A DNA stretch of 64,000 nt, taken from positions 1-64,000 of the forward strand of contig NZ_JARQXB010000013.1 of NCBI RefSeq assembly GCF_029543105.1, written 5' to 3'. How positions within the stretch are numbered: the first letter of the stretch is position 1; the number at the start of each line of letters is the position of its first letter. Of the stretch, positions 43,053 through 52,971 are shown piece by piece. The notes under the pieces are model-generated. The model was not told the DNA's origin. It worked only from the letters and a program-made list of their open reading frames with translations, and did not search any database. The DNA comes from Stenotrophomonas sp. HITSZ_GD (GTDB lineage Bacteria > Pseudomonadota > Gammaproteobacteria > Xanthomonadales > Xanthomonadaceae). The position numbers and the translations under genes are program-made.

Positions 43053-43071
43053 CCGCCGGATGACCCGGCGG
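43053..43071 (-). terminator. Possible terminator after the SMP-30 gene
   Basis: 7-bp stem CCGCCGG/CCGGCGG with a 5-nt loop, just 3' of the minus-strand lactonase gene. Weak: no U-tract. Confidence 0.4.
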
Positions 43072-43080
43072 CTGAGCGGT

Positions 43081-43989
43081 TCAGTGGGTCGGCGCGGCCG
43101 CGGCGGGGACCGGGGACGGGTCGACGTAGAAGGTCTCGATGGCGCCGCGATCCTGCAGGGTCACGAACACCTGGGCGCCGTCGAAGGTGACGTTGCTGGG
43201 CTTGCGTCCCTTCAGCGCCACGGTGCGCAGCACCTGCCCGGCGGGCGAGAGCACGGCGACCTGCCCGCCGTCGTAGCGCGCGACGTACAGGTTGCCGGCC
43301 GGGTCGCAGCGCATGCCGTCCAGGCCGAAATCCTCGAAGCGGTGCAGCAGGCGCTTGTTCTTCGGCTGGCCGTCGACCAGGTCGTAGACCCACACCGCGC
43401 GCTGGATGCTCTCGTTGAGGTACAGGCGCTTGCCGTCCGGGCTGACCTCCACGCCGTTGGTGGTGCCCATGTGGTCCTCCAGCAGCTGCACCTGGCCGTC
43501 CGGGGCCACGCGCCACAGGCGGCCGTTGGTGGTGTTCTCCCAGTCCGGGTCGCTGAGGTAGACGCTGCCGTCCGGGCCGATGGCCAGGTCGTTCGGCCCG
43601 GTGGAATCGGGCAGGCGCGCCAGCACGGTGATGGCGCCGGTGACCGGGTCCACCTTGAGCAGCTGCTTGCCGGCCTTGTCGGCCACGCGCATGGTCTTGT
43701 CGGCGGCGAAGCGGATGCCGTTGCCCACGCTGCCCGCCGGCAGGACCACGAACAGCTTGGCATCGCCCTTGCCGGCGTCGGGCAGGACGCGGCCGATAGT
43801 GCCGTTGCGGCCGTAATTGACCACGTACAGCGTGCCGTCCGGGCCCACGGCCGGGCCTTCGATGTCGGAGGTGAACACGCCATCGCCCACGTAATCCCAC
43901 GCCTGGTAGGTGGCCGGCGTCTGCTCGGCGAACGCAGCGGGAGCGAAGGGGAGCAGCAGGCACAGCGACAGCGGATGGAGGACGCGCAT
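43081..43989 (-). CDS. SMP-30/gluconolactonase-family periplasmic protein
   Basis: Protein of 302 residues with a signal peptide (1-21, ending AAFA) and a six-bladed propeller. Blade motifs are AVGPDGTLYVVNYG, AIGPDGSVYLSD, TTNGVEVSPDGKRLYLNES and RCDPAGNLYVARYDG. Metal-site residues (E in DIEGPAVG, N in TTNGVE, D in DGMRCD) fit Ca2+-dependent lactonases. The true substrate is unknown; a sugar lactone is plausible. It follows rlmM by 24 nt on the same strand. Confidence 0.88.
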   Translation of the reverse strand: MRVLHPLSLCLLLPFAPAAFAEQTPATYQAWDYVGDGVFTSDIEGPAVGPDGTLYVVNYGRNGTIGRVLPDAGKGDAKLFVVLPAGSVGNGIRFAADKTMRVADKAGKQLLKVDPVTGAITVLARLPDSTGPNDLAIGPDGSVYLSDPDWENTTNGRLWRVAPDGQVQLLEDHMGTTNGVEVSPDGKRLYLNESIQRAVWVYDLVDGQPKNKRLLHRFEDFGLDGMRCDPAGNLYVARYDGGQVAVLSPAGQVLRTVALKGRKPSNVTFDGAQVFVTLQDRGAIETFYVDPSPVPAAAAPTH

Positions 43990-44013
43990 GGAATTCCCTT
44001 TGGGTTGCCGGGC

Positions 44014-45072
44014 TCAGGCCGGGCTGGCGAATACGGTGATCTCTTCCCGATCGTGATACAGCTGCTTGGCCCGGATCAACAGGGGGCGGCCGGCGCGTTC
44101 CTGGAACAGGTCCAGGCACAGCCGGGTTTCATCCCAGCGTTTCTTCATCGGCAGCTTGAGGTTGAAGATCGCATGGCGGCACCAGCCCTGGGCGATCCAC
44201 TCGCCCATCCGCTCGGCCACGCGCCGGGGCTGCTCGACCATGTCGCAGACCATCCAGTCCAGCGGCTTTTCCGGCTTCCAGCGGAAGCCATCGGCGCGCA
44301 GGTGCTCGACCAGGCCGGTGTCGAGCACGTGTGTGCGCAGCGGGCCGTTGTCCACGCTGGTGACATGCAGGTGTTCGCGGGTCAGCACCCAGGTCCAGCC
44401 GCCCGGGGCGGCGCCCAGGTCGGCCGCGCGCATGCCGGGGCGCAGCAGGCGCTCGCGTTCCTCGGGCGTGAGCAGGGTCATCAGCGCCTCCTCCAGCTTC
44501 AGCGCCGAGCGCGAGGGCGCGTCGGGCAGCAGCTTCAGGCGCGGGATGCCCAGCGGCCACGGCGCGCTGTCGGCCGGGTCGGCCTGGGCCAGCAGCACGT
44601 GGTCGCCATCGAGGAAGCACAGGTGCAGGCGCGGCAACCGGCCCTGCGGCTTGTCGGTAAGCAGGCCGGCCTTGCGCAGTGCCGGGCGCAGTGCGTTGCC
44701 GAAGCTGCGGGCCAGGCCGGCCAGCGGCTTGGCGGCGTCCGAATCCGGATGCTCCACCCACAGCTCGCCGTAGCGCACGCGCTGCTCGGGCGGCAGCGCG
44801 GTCAACGCGGCCAGCACCGGGGCGATGCGGTCGCGCGGGTCGATGCCGCGCAACTCGGCCAGCAGCACTAGCTTCTGCCGCGCGAAGATCAGCGAGCGCC
44901 ACGGCAACCTGGCCGACAGGACGGCGGGGTCTTCGCAGACGAACAGCACGTGGGCTTCGTTGCGCTGCGCGCGCGCGTAGCCGGGCACGCCGGCCTGCGC
45001 CGCGCGTTCGGTCAGTTCGCCGGCCAGTTCCGGTTCGAAGCCGGGGCGGCAGTAGCAGAGCAAGCCGTTCAT
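44014..45072 (-). CDS. rlmM: 23S rRNA (cytidine2498-2'-O)-methyltransferase
   Basis: Protein of 352 residues: N-terminal THUMP-like/ferredoxin region (YCRPGFEPELAGELTERA), then an RrmJ-like catalytic domain with the SAM motif ADLGAAPGGWTWVL near residue 215 and the terminal KLPMKKRWDE segment. RlmM modifies C2498 in the peptidyl-transferase centre. It lies 9 nt after the deaminase gene in the same transcript. Confidence 0.95.
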   Translation of the reverse strand: MNGLLCYCRPGFEPELAGELTERAAQAGVPGYARAQRNEAHVLFVCEDPAVLSARLPWRSLIFARQKLVLLAELRGIDPRDRIAPVLAALTALPPEQRVRYGELWVEHPDSDAAKPLAGLARSFGNALRPALRKAGLLTDKPQGRLPRLHLCFLDGDHVLLAQADPADSAPWPLGIPRLKLLPDAPSRSALKLEEALMTLLTPEERERLLRPGMRAADLGAAPGGWTWVLTREHLHVTSVDNGPLRTHVLDTGLVEHLRADGFRWKPEKPLDWMVCDMVEQPRRVAERMGEWIAQGWCRHAIFNLKLPMKKRWDETRLCLDLFQERAGRPLLIRAKQLYHDREEITVFASPA

Positions 45073-45081
45073 GGCGACGCC

Positions 45082-45642
45082 TCAGTAATGGTCGCCACCG
45101 CTTTCCCCGAAGGCGCGCAGCACCGCGCGCGCGTCGTCGCGATGCAGGTCGCGCACGACCTCGATGCCGCGGCGGTTGAGTTCGCCGACCCAATCGGCCG
45201 GCAGCGGGCCTTCGTCGAACGCGGTCAGTTCCATCACGTCCTCGGCGCGCGCGCCGATCAGCAGGCGGTCGATGCCGGCCCAGATCGTGGCGCCGTAGCA
45301 CTGGCAGCACGGCTGGGAGGAGGTCGCCAGGGTGATCGGCTTGAGCACGTCGTTCAGGCGCGGCGTCTGCAGGCGCTGCTGCGCCAGCATGTAGGCCATG
45401 TTTTCGGCATGCGCCAGCGAGGTGGTGTGCGGCACCACGCGGTTCACGCCGACCGCGATGATGCGGTCGTCCGGCCCGAACACCGCCGCGCCGAACGGGC
45501 CGCCGCTGCGCGCGTCCACGTTCAGGCGCGACAACTCGATGGCCAGCGCCACCTTCATCGCGTCGCCCGGATAGCGCTCGGACAGGTCGACATGTTCGTG
45601 GACCCAGGCGGGCAGGGTGAGGTGGACTTGCGCGTACAGCAT
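45082..45642 (-). CDS. Nucleoside/base deaminase (CMP/dCMP deaminase superfamily)
   Basis: Protein of 186 residues with the zinc site split over HAENMAYML (H and catalytic E) and SSQPCCQCYGA (P-C-x2-C). The overall arrangement resembles guanine deaminase-like or tRNA-adenosine deaminase-type proteins. The N-terminal 30 residues are extra. The ATG at 45642 shares its last base with the stop of the upstream lipoprotein gene (TGATG). Substrate uncertain: guanine, cytosine or a related base. Confidence 0.85.
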   Translation of the reverse strand: MLYAQVHLTLPAWVHEHVDLSERYPGDAMKVALAIELSRLNVDARSGGPFGAAVFGPDDRIIAVGVNRVVPHTTSLAHAENMAYMLAQQRLQTPRLNDVLKPITLATSSQPCCQCYGATIWAGIDRLLIGARAEDVMELTAFDEGPLPADWVGELNRRGIEVVRDLHRDDARAVLRAFGESGGDHY

Positions 45643-46022
45643 CAGCGGACGGGTTCCGTGGGTTCGATCGGGCGGCGCAGTGTATCGGCACTGGACGCCG
45701 CCGCGCTGCATTGGCCCTGGACGCACTGGCAGCCGGTGATCGCCGGGGAGCCGCACACGCTCATGCGGCCGCTGGCCTGGCATTGCGCCATCACCGCGGC
45801 GGGATCGGTCGGGCTGTCCACGTTCACGCAGGCCGGCGCGGCGCCGCAGCAGTTGCCCACGTTCTTGACGGTGCAATCGGCATCCGTGCGGCAACTCAGG
45901 TTCACAGGCGCCGCCGCGGCCGCCGACGACGGGCGGGGCGCGGGCTTGTCGGCCGGCTGGGCGGGGGAGGCGCTGCAGGCCGCCAGGAGCAGGGCAAGGG
46001 CGAGGCAGATCAGCGGGCGCAT
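45642..46022 (-). CDS. Small cysteine-rich lipoprotein
   Basis: Protein of 126 residues with a classical lipobox (LLLAACSAS, C16), an Ala/Pro-rich linker and a compact C-terminal domain containing about eight cysteines between residues 44 and 105 (CRTDADC, GNCCG, CQASG, CQCVQGQC). The regular cysteine spacing implies disulfides, so it is periplasmic or surface-exposed. Not recognised as a named family. Translationally coupled to the deaminase gene, an odd pairing of a secreted with a cytosolic protein. Confidence 0.8.
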   Translation of the reverse strand: MRPLICLALALLLAACSASPAQPADKPAPRPSSAAAAAPVNLSCRTDADCTVKNVGNCCGAAPACVNVDSPTDPAAVMAQCQASGRMSVCGSPAITGCQCVQGQCSAAASSADTLRRPIEPTEPVR

Positions 46023-46082
46023 GGCGAGGGTCCGGGCGGCGGCGTGGCCCGCGATCTTAAGCCGAGGGCCGCAAAGCCCTCG

Positions 46083-47042
46083 TTAGGCCGGCGCGCGTCG
46101 GCGCTCCACGTGCGCGGCGGTGCAGCCGTAGACGCCGGCCAGCAGGCAGGCGATCGCCAATGCCTCCAGCAGGCTGGGCCAGCGCTGTTCCCACAGGAAG
46201 CCGTACAACAGGGCGAATACGGTTTCGAACACGATCATCTGCCCGACCAGGGTCAGCGGCAGCAGGCGGCTGCTGCGGTTCCACAGCGCGTTGCCGATCA
46301 CCGAAGCGAACAGCGCGATGACCAGCGCGACGCCCCAGAAGCGCGCCCAATCCGCCGGCGCGTGCGTCGCGCCGCTCACGAACGCCGGTACGGCGCCGAG
46401 CAGCGCCAGGGCGCCGGTGACCACGCCGGTGAGCAGCGAGCCGTCCTGGCTGGAAATCTCGGGCCGGCGCGAGAGCCAGCGCGCATTGCCCACCGAATAT
46501 GCGGTCCAGGAGAGCAGCGCGCCGAACGCACATGCCAGGCCGGCCAGGCGGGTGCCCAGGCCGTGGGCGTCGTCGTGCGCGCCGGCCAACGCCTGGACGG
46601 CGACCAGCGCGACGCCCAGCACGCACGCGGCCAGCGGCCACGCCAGCGCGGACAGCCGCATCGCCCCGGCCGCGCGCGAGCCGACGAGCGTCACCGAAAC
46701 CGGCAGCAGGCCGATGATCAACGAGGCGGCCGCGCCGCCGGCCCATTGCACCGCCGTGCCGAGCAACACGTAGTAGAGCAGGTTGCCGAGCAGGCTCAGC
46801 CACGCCAGTGTCCACCAATCGGCCGCGCGCATCGGCGCGACCGCACGTCGCCAGCGCGGGGCGAGCACGAGCAGGGCGATCAGGCCATAGGCGAGGTAGC
46901 GCGAGACCGACATCTGCAGCGGGGTGAAATCGCGCAGCCACTGCGGGGCGAGGAACACCAGGCCCCACAGGGCGCCGGCGATCACGCCGCTGGTGACGCC
47001 GGCGGCGAGGGGACGGGCGGGACGGGCGGGGGCAGGGAGCAT
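46083..47042 (-). CDS. DMT-superfamily (EamA) transporter
   Basis: Inner-membrane protein of 319 residues with ten hydrophobic helices in two EamA halves, for example VTSGVIAGALWGLVFLAP at the start and IVFETVFALLYGFLWEQRWP near the end. EamA carriers usually export metabolites or amino acids. The ATG at 47042 starts just before the first helix. It lies 43 nt downstream of an AraC-type regulator gene on the same strand, which probably controls it. Confidence 0.88.
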   Translation of the reverse strand: MLPAPARPARPLAAGVTSGVIAGALWGLVFLAPQWLRDFTPLQMSVSRYLAYGLIALLVLAPRWRRAVAPMRAADWWTLAWLSLLGNLLYYVLLGTAVQWAGGAAASLIIGLLPVSVTLVGSRAAGAMRLSALAWPLAACVLGVALVAVQALAGAHDDAHGLGTRLAGLACAFGALLSWTAYSVGNARWLSRRPEISSQDGSLLTGVVTGALALLGAVPAFVSGATHAPADWARFWGVALVIALFASVIGNALWNRSSRLLPLTLVGQMIVFETVFALLYGFLWEQRWPSLLEALAIACLLAGVYGCTAAHVERRRAPA

Positions 47043-47085
47043 CGGCGCAGCATGCCGCCCGCGCGAGGGTATTTCTTGGCCCGGA

Positions 47086-47823
47086 CTACTGCATCGCACG
47101 CCGCGCACGGCGGAACGCGGCCGGGGTGTACCCGGTAGCGCGGCGCATGGCGCGGGTCAGGGTGGTCTGGTCCGCCCAGCCGCCGTCGAGCGCCAAGGTG
47201 GCGACCGGAACGTCGGTGGCGGCCAGCGCGTCCATCACGTGGCGCAGGCGCAGTTCGGCCAACCAGGCCTGCGGGGTGGTATCCAGCTCGCGCTTGAACA
47301 GCGCGTGCAGGCGGCTGGCGCTGACGTGCAGTTCGGCTGCCATGCGCTCGACCGGCCACGCCGCGCCGGGCGCGGCCTCGACGCGTTCCAGCAAGCGATG
47401 CAGGCGCGCGGCGATGGGCGCGTCCGGCGCCAGCTGCCGCAGCAGCAGCGGCACGCAGTGGCGGGCGAGCGCCGCGGGCAGCGCGCTGCCTTGCCGGCGG
47501 AGGTGGAGGTAGTCCAGCAGGTGGCGCAGCGACGGCGACACGCCGAGCCACGGCTGGCCGGCGAGGCGCTCGCACGCAGCCGCCCCGATGTCGTCCACGC
47601 CGCAATCGAGGATCAGGAAGCAGTTGGGCTGCGGCGCCGCCTGCGCGTGGGCCGTGCCCGGCGCGATGAACGCGCCGTGGGCCAGGTCCAGCGCGGCGCC
47701 GCGGCCGCCGACCTCCAGGTGCATGCCGCCGGCCAGTGGCAATACGACCTGCACGTGGTCGTGCGCGTGGCGGGACGCGTCCGGGCCGTAGCTGCGCAAG
47801 CTGAGGGCGGTGGAGGAGGGCAC
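47086..47823 (-). CDS. AraC-family transcriptional regulator
   Basis: Protein of about 245 residues: N-terminal cupin-like sensor (HDHVQVVLPLAGGMHLEVGG near residues 20-45) and a C-terminal double helix-turn-helix (MAAELHVSASRLHALFKREL and the AraC signature region LALDGGWADQTTLTRAMRRATGYTPAAFRR). No ATG starts the frame; GTG at 47823 is the best choice but lacks a clear Shine-Dalgarno. Probably controls the adjacent exporter in response to a small molecule. Confidence 0.85.
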   Translation of the reverse strand: MPSSTALSLRSYGPDASRHAHDHVQVVLPLAGGMHLEVGGRGAALDLAHGAFIAPGTAHAQAAPQPNCFLILDCGVDDIGAAACERLAGQPWLGVSPSLRHLLDYLHLRRQGSALPAALARHCVPLLLRQLAPDAPIAARLHRLLERVEAAPGAAWPVERMAAELHVSASRLHALFKRELDTTPQAWLAELRLRHVMDALAATDVPVATLALDGGWADQTTLTRAMRRATGYTPAAFRRARRAMQ

Positions 47824-47923
47824 TGGCGGCCAGGCGGGAAAGGGCCTGCCTATCTTAGGAGGCTTTGGCACGGCCGGTCGCGCGGCGTGCGCAGCGGAAT
47901 CGAGGGAGCTCGGGCGTGAGGCG

Positions 47924-47956
47924 TGGGCGGGCGGCTGCAGAACAGCCGCCCGCCCA
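47924..47956 (-). terminator. Terminator of glnS
   Basis: 14-bp perfect stem TGGGCGGGCGGCTG/CAGCCGCCCGCCCA with a 5-nt loop, starting 10 nt beyond the glnS stop on the minus strand. Confidence 0.75.
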
Positions 47957-47966
47957 GCGGGCCCGA

Positions 47967-49718
<1,752 letters not shown>

Positions 49719-49835
49719 GCCGGGCAGGAAATCGGGAAGACGGCCAGTTTAACAAGGCCGTGCGCCCGGCTGTGGCCTGGGCCCGGCGCCGGTGCCGCGC
49801 GCTATGCTGGACCCTCGTTCCCCAGGAGCCGCCCC

Positions 49836-50102
49836 ATGCAGGTTGCCTACCGCGCCGAGAACCTGTTTGACGCCCACCTGGTCAAGCACGCCCTGGAGGA
49901 CGCCGGCATCCCGGCCTTCGTCTTCGGCGAATCCCTGCTGGGCGCGGGTGGCGAGCTGCCGTTGTTCGGCGTGCTGCGCGTGTGCGTGCCCGACCCCTTG
50001 CTGCCGCAGGCCCAGGATGTCGTGGCCGGGCTGGACTTGGCCGGCGGCCTGGACGACCCCATATCGGACGGCGACCCGGAACCCGGCTTCCTGCCGGCCT
50101 GA
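49836..50102 (+). CDS. DUF2007-domain protein
   Basis: Protein of 88 residues: a single DUF2007 (putative signal-transducing, ferredoxin-like) domain with [20 protein letters not shown] at the start and [20 protein letters not shown] in the middle. The role is unknown; the fold is related to PII-like or ACT-like small-molecule binders. AGGAG precedes the ATG by 7 nt. msrA follows after 11 nt, so they form a two-gene unit. Confidence 0.88.
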   Translation: MQVAYRAENLFDAHLVKHALEDAGIPAFVFGESLLGAGGELPLFGVLRVCVPDPLLPQAQDVVAGLDLAGGLDDPISDGDPEPGFLPA

Positions 50103-50113
50103 GGAGGTCCCCC

Positions 50114-50788
50114 ATGCTTGGAATCGGATCGGCGCTGAAGCTTGGCATCGGCGCCTTCAAACAGCGCCTGCCCCGCGACGGCGAGGCCCTGCCGGGCCGC
50201 GACACCCCGTTGCCGCTGCACAACGTCCACTTCGTCAACGGCCAGCCGCTGCAGGGCGACTTCGCCGGGCTGGAAGTGCTCGAGGTCGGCATGGGCTGCT
50301 TCTGGGGTGCGGAGCGCAAGTTCTGGCAGTTGCCGGGCGTGGTGACCACGGCCGTGGGCTACCAGGGCGGGCAGACCCCGAACCCGACCTACGAGGAAGC
50401 GTGCTCGGGCATGACCGGGCATGCGGAAGTGGTGCGGGTGGTGTTCGACCCGGCGAAGGTTTCGCTGGACGAGGTATTGCGCACGTTCTGGGAAAACCAC
50501 GATCCCACCCAGGGCATGCGCCAAGGCAACGACACCGGCACGCAGTACCGCTCGGCGATCTATTGCCATACGCAGGCGCAGTACGAGGCCGCGCTGAAGA
50601 GCCGCGACGCCTACCAGCAGCAGCTGCGGGCCGCCGGCTATGGCGATATCACCACCGAGATCGTGTATCCGGCACCCGCGTTCTACTACGCCGAGGATTA
50701 TCACCAGCAGTATCTGGCGAAGAATCCCAATGGATATTGTGGGATCGGCGGGACCGGGGTGAGCTGTCCTATCGGGTTGGAAGTCTGA
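50114..50788 (+). CDS. msrA: Peptide-methionine (S)-S-oxide reductase
   Basis: Repairs S-sulfoxides of methionine. The 224 residues have the MsrA active site [12 protein letters not shown] (Cys nucleophile near residue 61), the substrate-binding [21 protein letters not shown] segment and C-terminal recycling cysteines in [20 protein letters not shown] lies 7 nt before the ATG. Followed by a strong intrinsic terminator. Confidence 0.97.
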   Translation: MLGIGSALKLGIGAFKQRLPRDGEALPGRDTPLPLHNVHFVNGQPLQGDFAGLEVLEVGMGCFWGAERKFWQLPGVVTTAVGYQGGQTPNPTYEEACSGMTGHAEVVRVVFDPAKVSLDEVLRTFWENHDPTQGMRQGNDTGTQYRSAIYCHTQAQYEAALKSRDAYQQQLRAAGYGDITTEIVYPAPAFYYAEDYHQQYLAKNPNGYCGIGGTGVSCPIGLEV

Positions 50789-50819
50789 TCGGGCTTTGTT
50801 GACCCGGCTGGGTTTGGTT

Positions 50820-50851
50820 AGCCGCGCTGGTGACAGCGCGGCTTTCTTTTT
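50820..50851 (+). terminator. Intrinsic terminator of msrA
   Basis: Stem AGCCGCGCT/AGCGCGGCT with a 6-nt loop followed by TTCTTTTT: a textbook rho-independent terminator 31 nt after the msrA stop. Confidence 0.92.
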
Positions 50852-50926
50852 GCCTGATGCAGGTGTGGTGTTTTTGGGGGCGCTTTGCTGTGGGGCGGTG
50901 GGTGAGGTCGGCTTGCGGTGCGGGCC

Positions 50927-51028
50927 CCGGCCTGACGGATAGCTTCGTCGCGGCTCGGTCAGACATCCTGTCTGACTCGCCGCCGCGGGCCATCCATGGC
51001 CCGCTGACGAAGCTATCCGTCAGGCCGG
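50927..51028 (-). repeat. Type-II palindromic repeat, copy D
   Basis: Perfect 23-bp inverted arms, 50927-50949 and 51006-51028, around a 56-nt core with two inner hairpins: GTCAGACA/TGTCTGAC (8 bp, GGA loop) and CGGGCCAT/ATGGCCCG. The core is homologous to 207-259 in reverse orientation. The 12-mer GGCGCAAGGCGC directly after the arm recurs beside copy E. Confidence 0.88.
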
Positions 51029-51089
51029 CGCAAGGCGCCTCAGCAGCCCCACTTCGATACCAACGCGCCGAGAGGCGTGGATGGAAGAG

Positions 51090-51131
51090 CAAAGGCCAAA
51101 GCCAAAGCCAAAGCCAAAGCCAAAGCCAAAG
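51090..51131 (+). repeat. Hexanucleotide tandem repeat (CCAAAG)n
   Basis: Six perfect CCAAAG units (51096-51131) preceded by one variant unit, CAAAGG (51090-51095). Non-coding, inside the spacer between palindromes D and C. A likely slippage-prone microsatellite. Confidence 0.9.
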
Positions 51132-51190
51132 CACGAGGTCGGCGTGGCGCTTGGCGGGCAGTGGCTCCGGTCATGGAGATATTGAGGGAC

Positions 51191-51292
51191 TGCGGGGGCG
51201 GGACCGTTTCGGGACCGTAGGCGACATGGATGTCGCCTACGAGCCTCCATGGATGGATTCACGGCGTGTCCCGAAACGGTCCCGCCCCCGCA
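51191..51292 (+). repeat. Type-I palindromic repeat, copy C
   Basis: Perfect 25-bp arms, 51191-51215 and 51268-51292, enclose a 52-nt core identical to copy B's. Of the 25 arm positions, 10 differ from copy B and every change is matched on the opposite arm. Confidence 0.9.
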
Positions 51293-51369
51293 GGCCGCGC
51301 GCGATCCCCGCGAGCCGATCCACCTCGAAGGCCCCCGAACACGACAACAGGCAACAGCCCAAACAAAAA

Positions 51370-51388
51370 GGGCGGCCACCGGCCGCCC
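51370..51388 (-). terminator. Intrinsic terminator of the transaldolase gene
   Basis: Stem GGGCGGCC/GGCCGCCC with a 3-nt loop, followed on the minus strand by TTTTTGTTT. It is also preceded by a T-run matching an A-run on the other strand, so it could work in both directions. Confidence 0.9.
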
Positions 51389-51407
51389 CACAAAAAAACC
51401 TCCTCCC

Positions 51408-52376
51408 TCAACCCGCCAACTTCCCGCGAATCGTCTCGCGCAGCGCGTGCAGGTCTTTGGCGAAGGTATCGATGCCGGTGGAGAGCTTCTCCGTCGCCAT
51501 CGGATCGGCCGCCAGGTCGCGGGCGAACTTCGCCGAGTCGATCGCCGTCACCGACGCGCCGTCCGCGGCCACCGGCGAGAGCTTGCGCGGCAATTCGCCA
51601 TGGTCTTCGTCGAGCTTCTCGAGCAGATCCGGCGAAATGGTCAGCCTGTCGCAGCCGGCCAGCGCCTCGATCTGCGCCGTGGAGCGGAACGAAGCGCCCA
51701 TCACCACCGTCGAGGAACCGCGCTTCTTGAACTCGGTATACACCCCGCGCACGAACTTCACGCCCGGGTCCTCGTCGATGTTCGCCGGCGTCTGCCCGTT
51801 GGCCACGTACCAATCGAGGATGCGGCCCACGAACGGCGAGATCAGGAACACCCCCGCCTCCGCGCAGGCCAGCGCCTGGGTCTGGTTGAAGATCAGCGTC
51901 AGGTTGCAGTCGATCCCGTCCTGCTGCAGCTGGCGCGCCGCTTCCACGCCTTCCCAGGTGGCCGCCACCTTGATCAGGATCTTCTCGCGCGGCACCCCGC
52001 GCTCGGCATACATCTGGATGAACTTGTGCGCCTTGGCGATGGTGGCCGCCGTGTCGTGCGCCAGGTCCGCATCGACCTCCGTCGAGACCCGGCCCGGCAC
52101 CAGCGCCGCCAGCATCGTGCCCACGCCGACCGTCAGCCGGTCCGCCACCTCGTTCACCACCGTCTCGCCGCCACCGCCCTGCTGCTTGCCCCAGGCCAGC
52201 TCGCGCTCGATCAGCTCAGCGTAGACCGGCAGGTCCAGCGCTTTCTTCACCAGGGTCGGGTTGGTGGTGCAATCCACCGGCTTGAGGCGCTTGATCGCGT
52301 CGTAGTCGCCGGTATCGGCCACCACCACGGACAGTTCACGGAGCTGGGCCAGCTTGGAAGGTTGCGAAGTCATCAT
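51408..52376 (-). CDS. tal: Transaldolase
   Basis: Non-oxidative pentose phosphate enzyme of 322 residues, length of the TalB subfamily. Schiff-base lysine lies in [11 protein letters not shown] near residue 130; the N-terminal signature [14 protein letters not shown] and the [11 protein letters not shown] segment are present. Two adjacent ATGs (52376 and 52373) can start it. No other pentose-phosphate gene is nearby. Confidence 0.96.
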   Translation of the reverse strand: MMTSQPSKLAQLRELSVVVADTGDYDAIKRLKPVDCTTNPTLVKKALDLPVYAELIERELAWGKQQGGGGETVVNEVADRLTVGVGTMLAALVPGRVSTEVDADLAHDTAATIAKAHKFIQMYAERGVPREKILIKVAATWEGVEAARQLQQDGIDCNLTLIFNQTQALACAEAGVFLISPFVGRILDWYVANGQTPANIDEDPGVKFVRGVYTEFKKRGSSTVVMGASFRSTAQIEALAGCDRLTISPDLLEKLDEDHGELPRKLSPVAADGASVTAIDSAKFARDLAADPMATEKLSTGIDTFAKDLHALRETIRGKLAG

Positions 52377-52441
52377 CGGTTCTCGCGAAGCGGAGGAATA
52401 CGGAAGGAAAAACGAGGAGCGGGGGCGCTACGTTAGCGCGC

Positions 52442-52873
52442 CTAGCGATGGAAGTCGCCCGCCGCCTCCGGCTGGTAGTGCACGGCGCGCACGCGCAGCC
52501 GCAACGCGCGCCCGCCGGGCGCCTGCCAGTCGATCGACTGGCCCACCGACAGGCCCAGCAGCGCACTGCCGACCGGCGCCAGCACCGAAACACGGCTGCG
52601 CTCCACGTCGGCTTCCTGCGGGTACACCAGGGTGAGGGTATGCGGTTCGTCGTGAAGCTCGTCGATGCATTCCACACGCGAATGCATGGTCACGACACCA
52701 GGGGGAATCTGTTCGGGCGGCAGGACCTGGGCGCGGCCCAGTTCGCCGGAGAGCGCGATCGCGGCCGGCAGCCGGCTCAGCGCGGGGGATTCAAGCAGGG
52801 CCTCGAGGCGGGCCAGGTCGCGGCTGGAGACGATGATCGAAGGCGGCAGGCCGCTGTTGTGCAGGGTATTCAA
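52442..52873 (-). CDS. Rnk/GreA-family nucleoside diphosphate kinase regulator
   Basis: Protein of 143 residues: short helical N-terminus followed by a GreA/GreB C-terminal FKBP-like domain (VVTMHSRVEC, EPHTLTLVYPQEAD, VSVLAPVGSALLGLSVGQSIDW). Rnk-like proteins bind RNA polymerase near the secondary channel and alter nucleotide pools. The start is a TTG at 52873, supported by AGGAG 7 nt upstream; no ATG or GTG fits. Next to tal (65 nt) but with no obvious functional link. Confidence 0.87.
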   Translation of the reverse strand: MNTLHNSGLPPSIIVSSRDLARLEALLESPALSRLPAAIALSGELGRAQVLPPEQIPPGVVTMHSRVECIDELHDEPHTLTLVYPQEADVERSRVSVLAPVGSALLGLSVGQSIDWQAPGGRALRLRVRAVHYQPEAAGDFHR

Positions 52874-52971
52874 GGCTTTCTCCTGTGGATGAAAAACGGG
52901 CGGCCCGCTTGGCCGCCCGGTCCATTGTCGGAAGAATCGCGCGCCGAAGGAACCGGCGGCGGAAGGGGAAT

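Noticed and set aside
50927-51292. CRISPR array or insertion sequence ends
   Set aside because: The repeats are palindromic, have no regular short spacing, no transposase gene and no target duplications that I can see.
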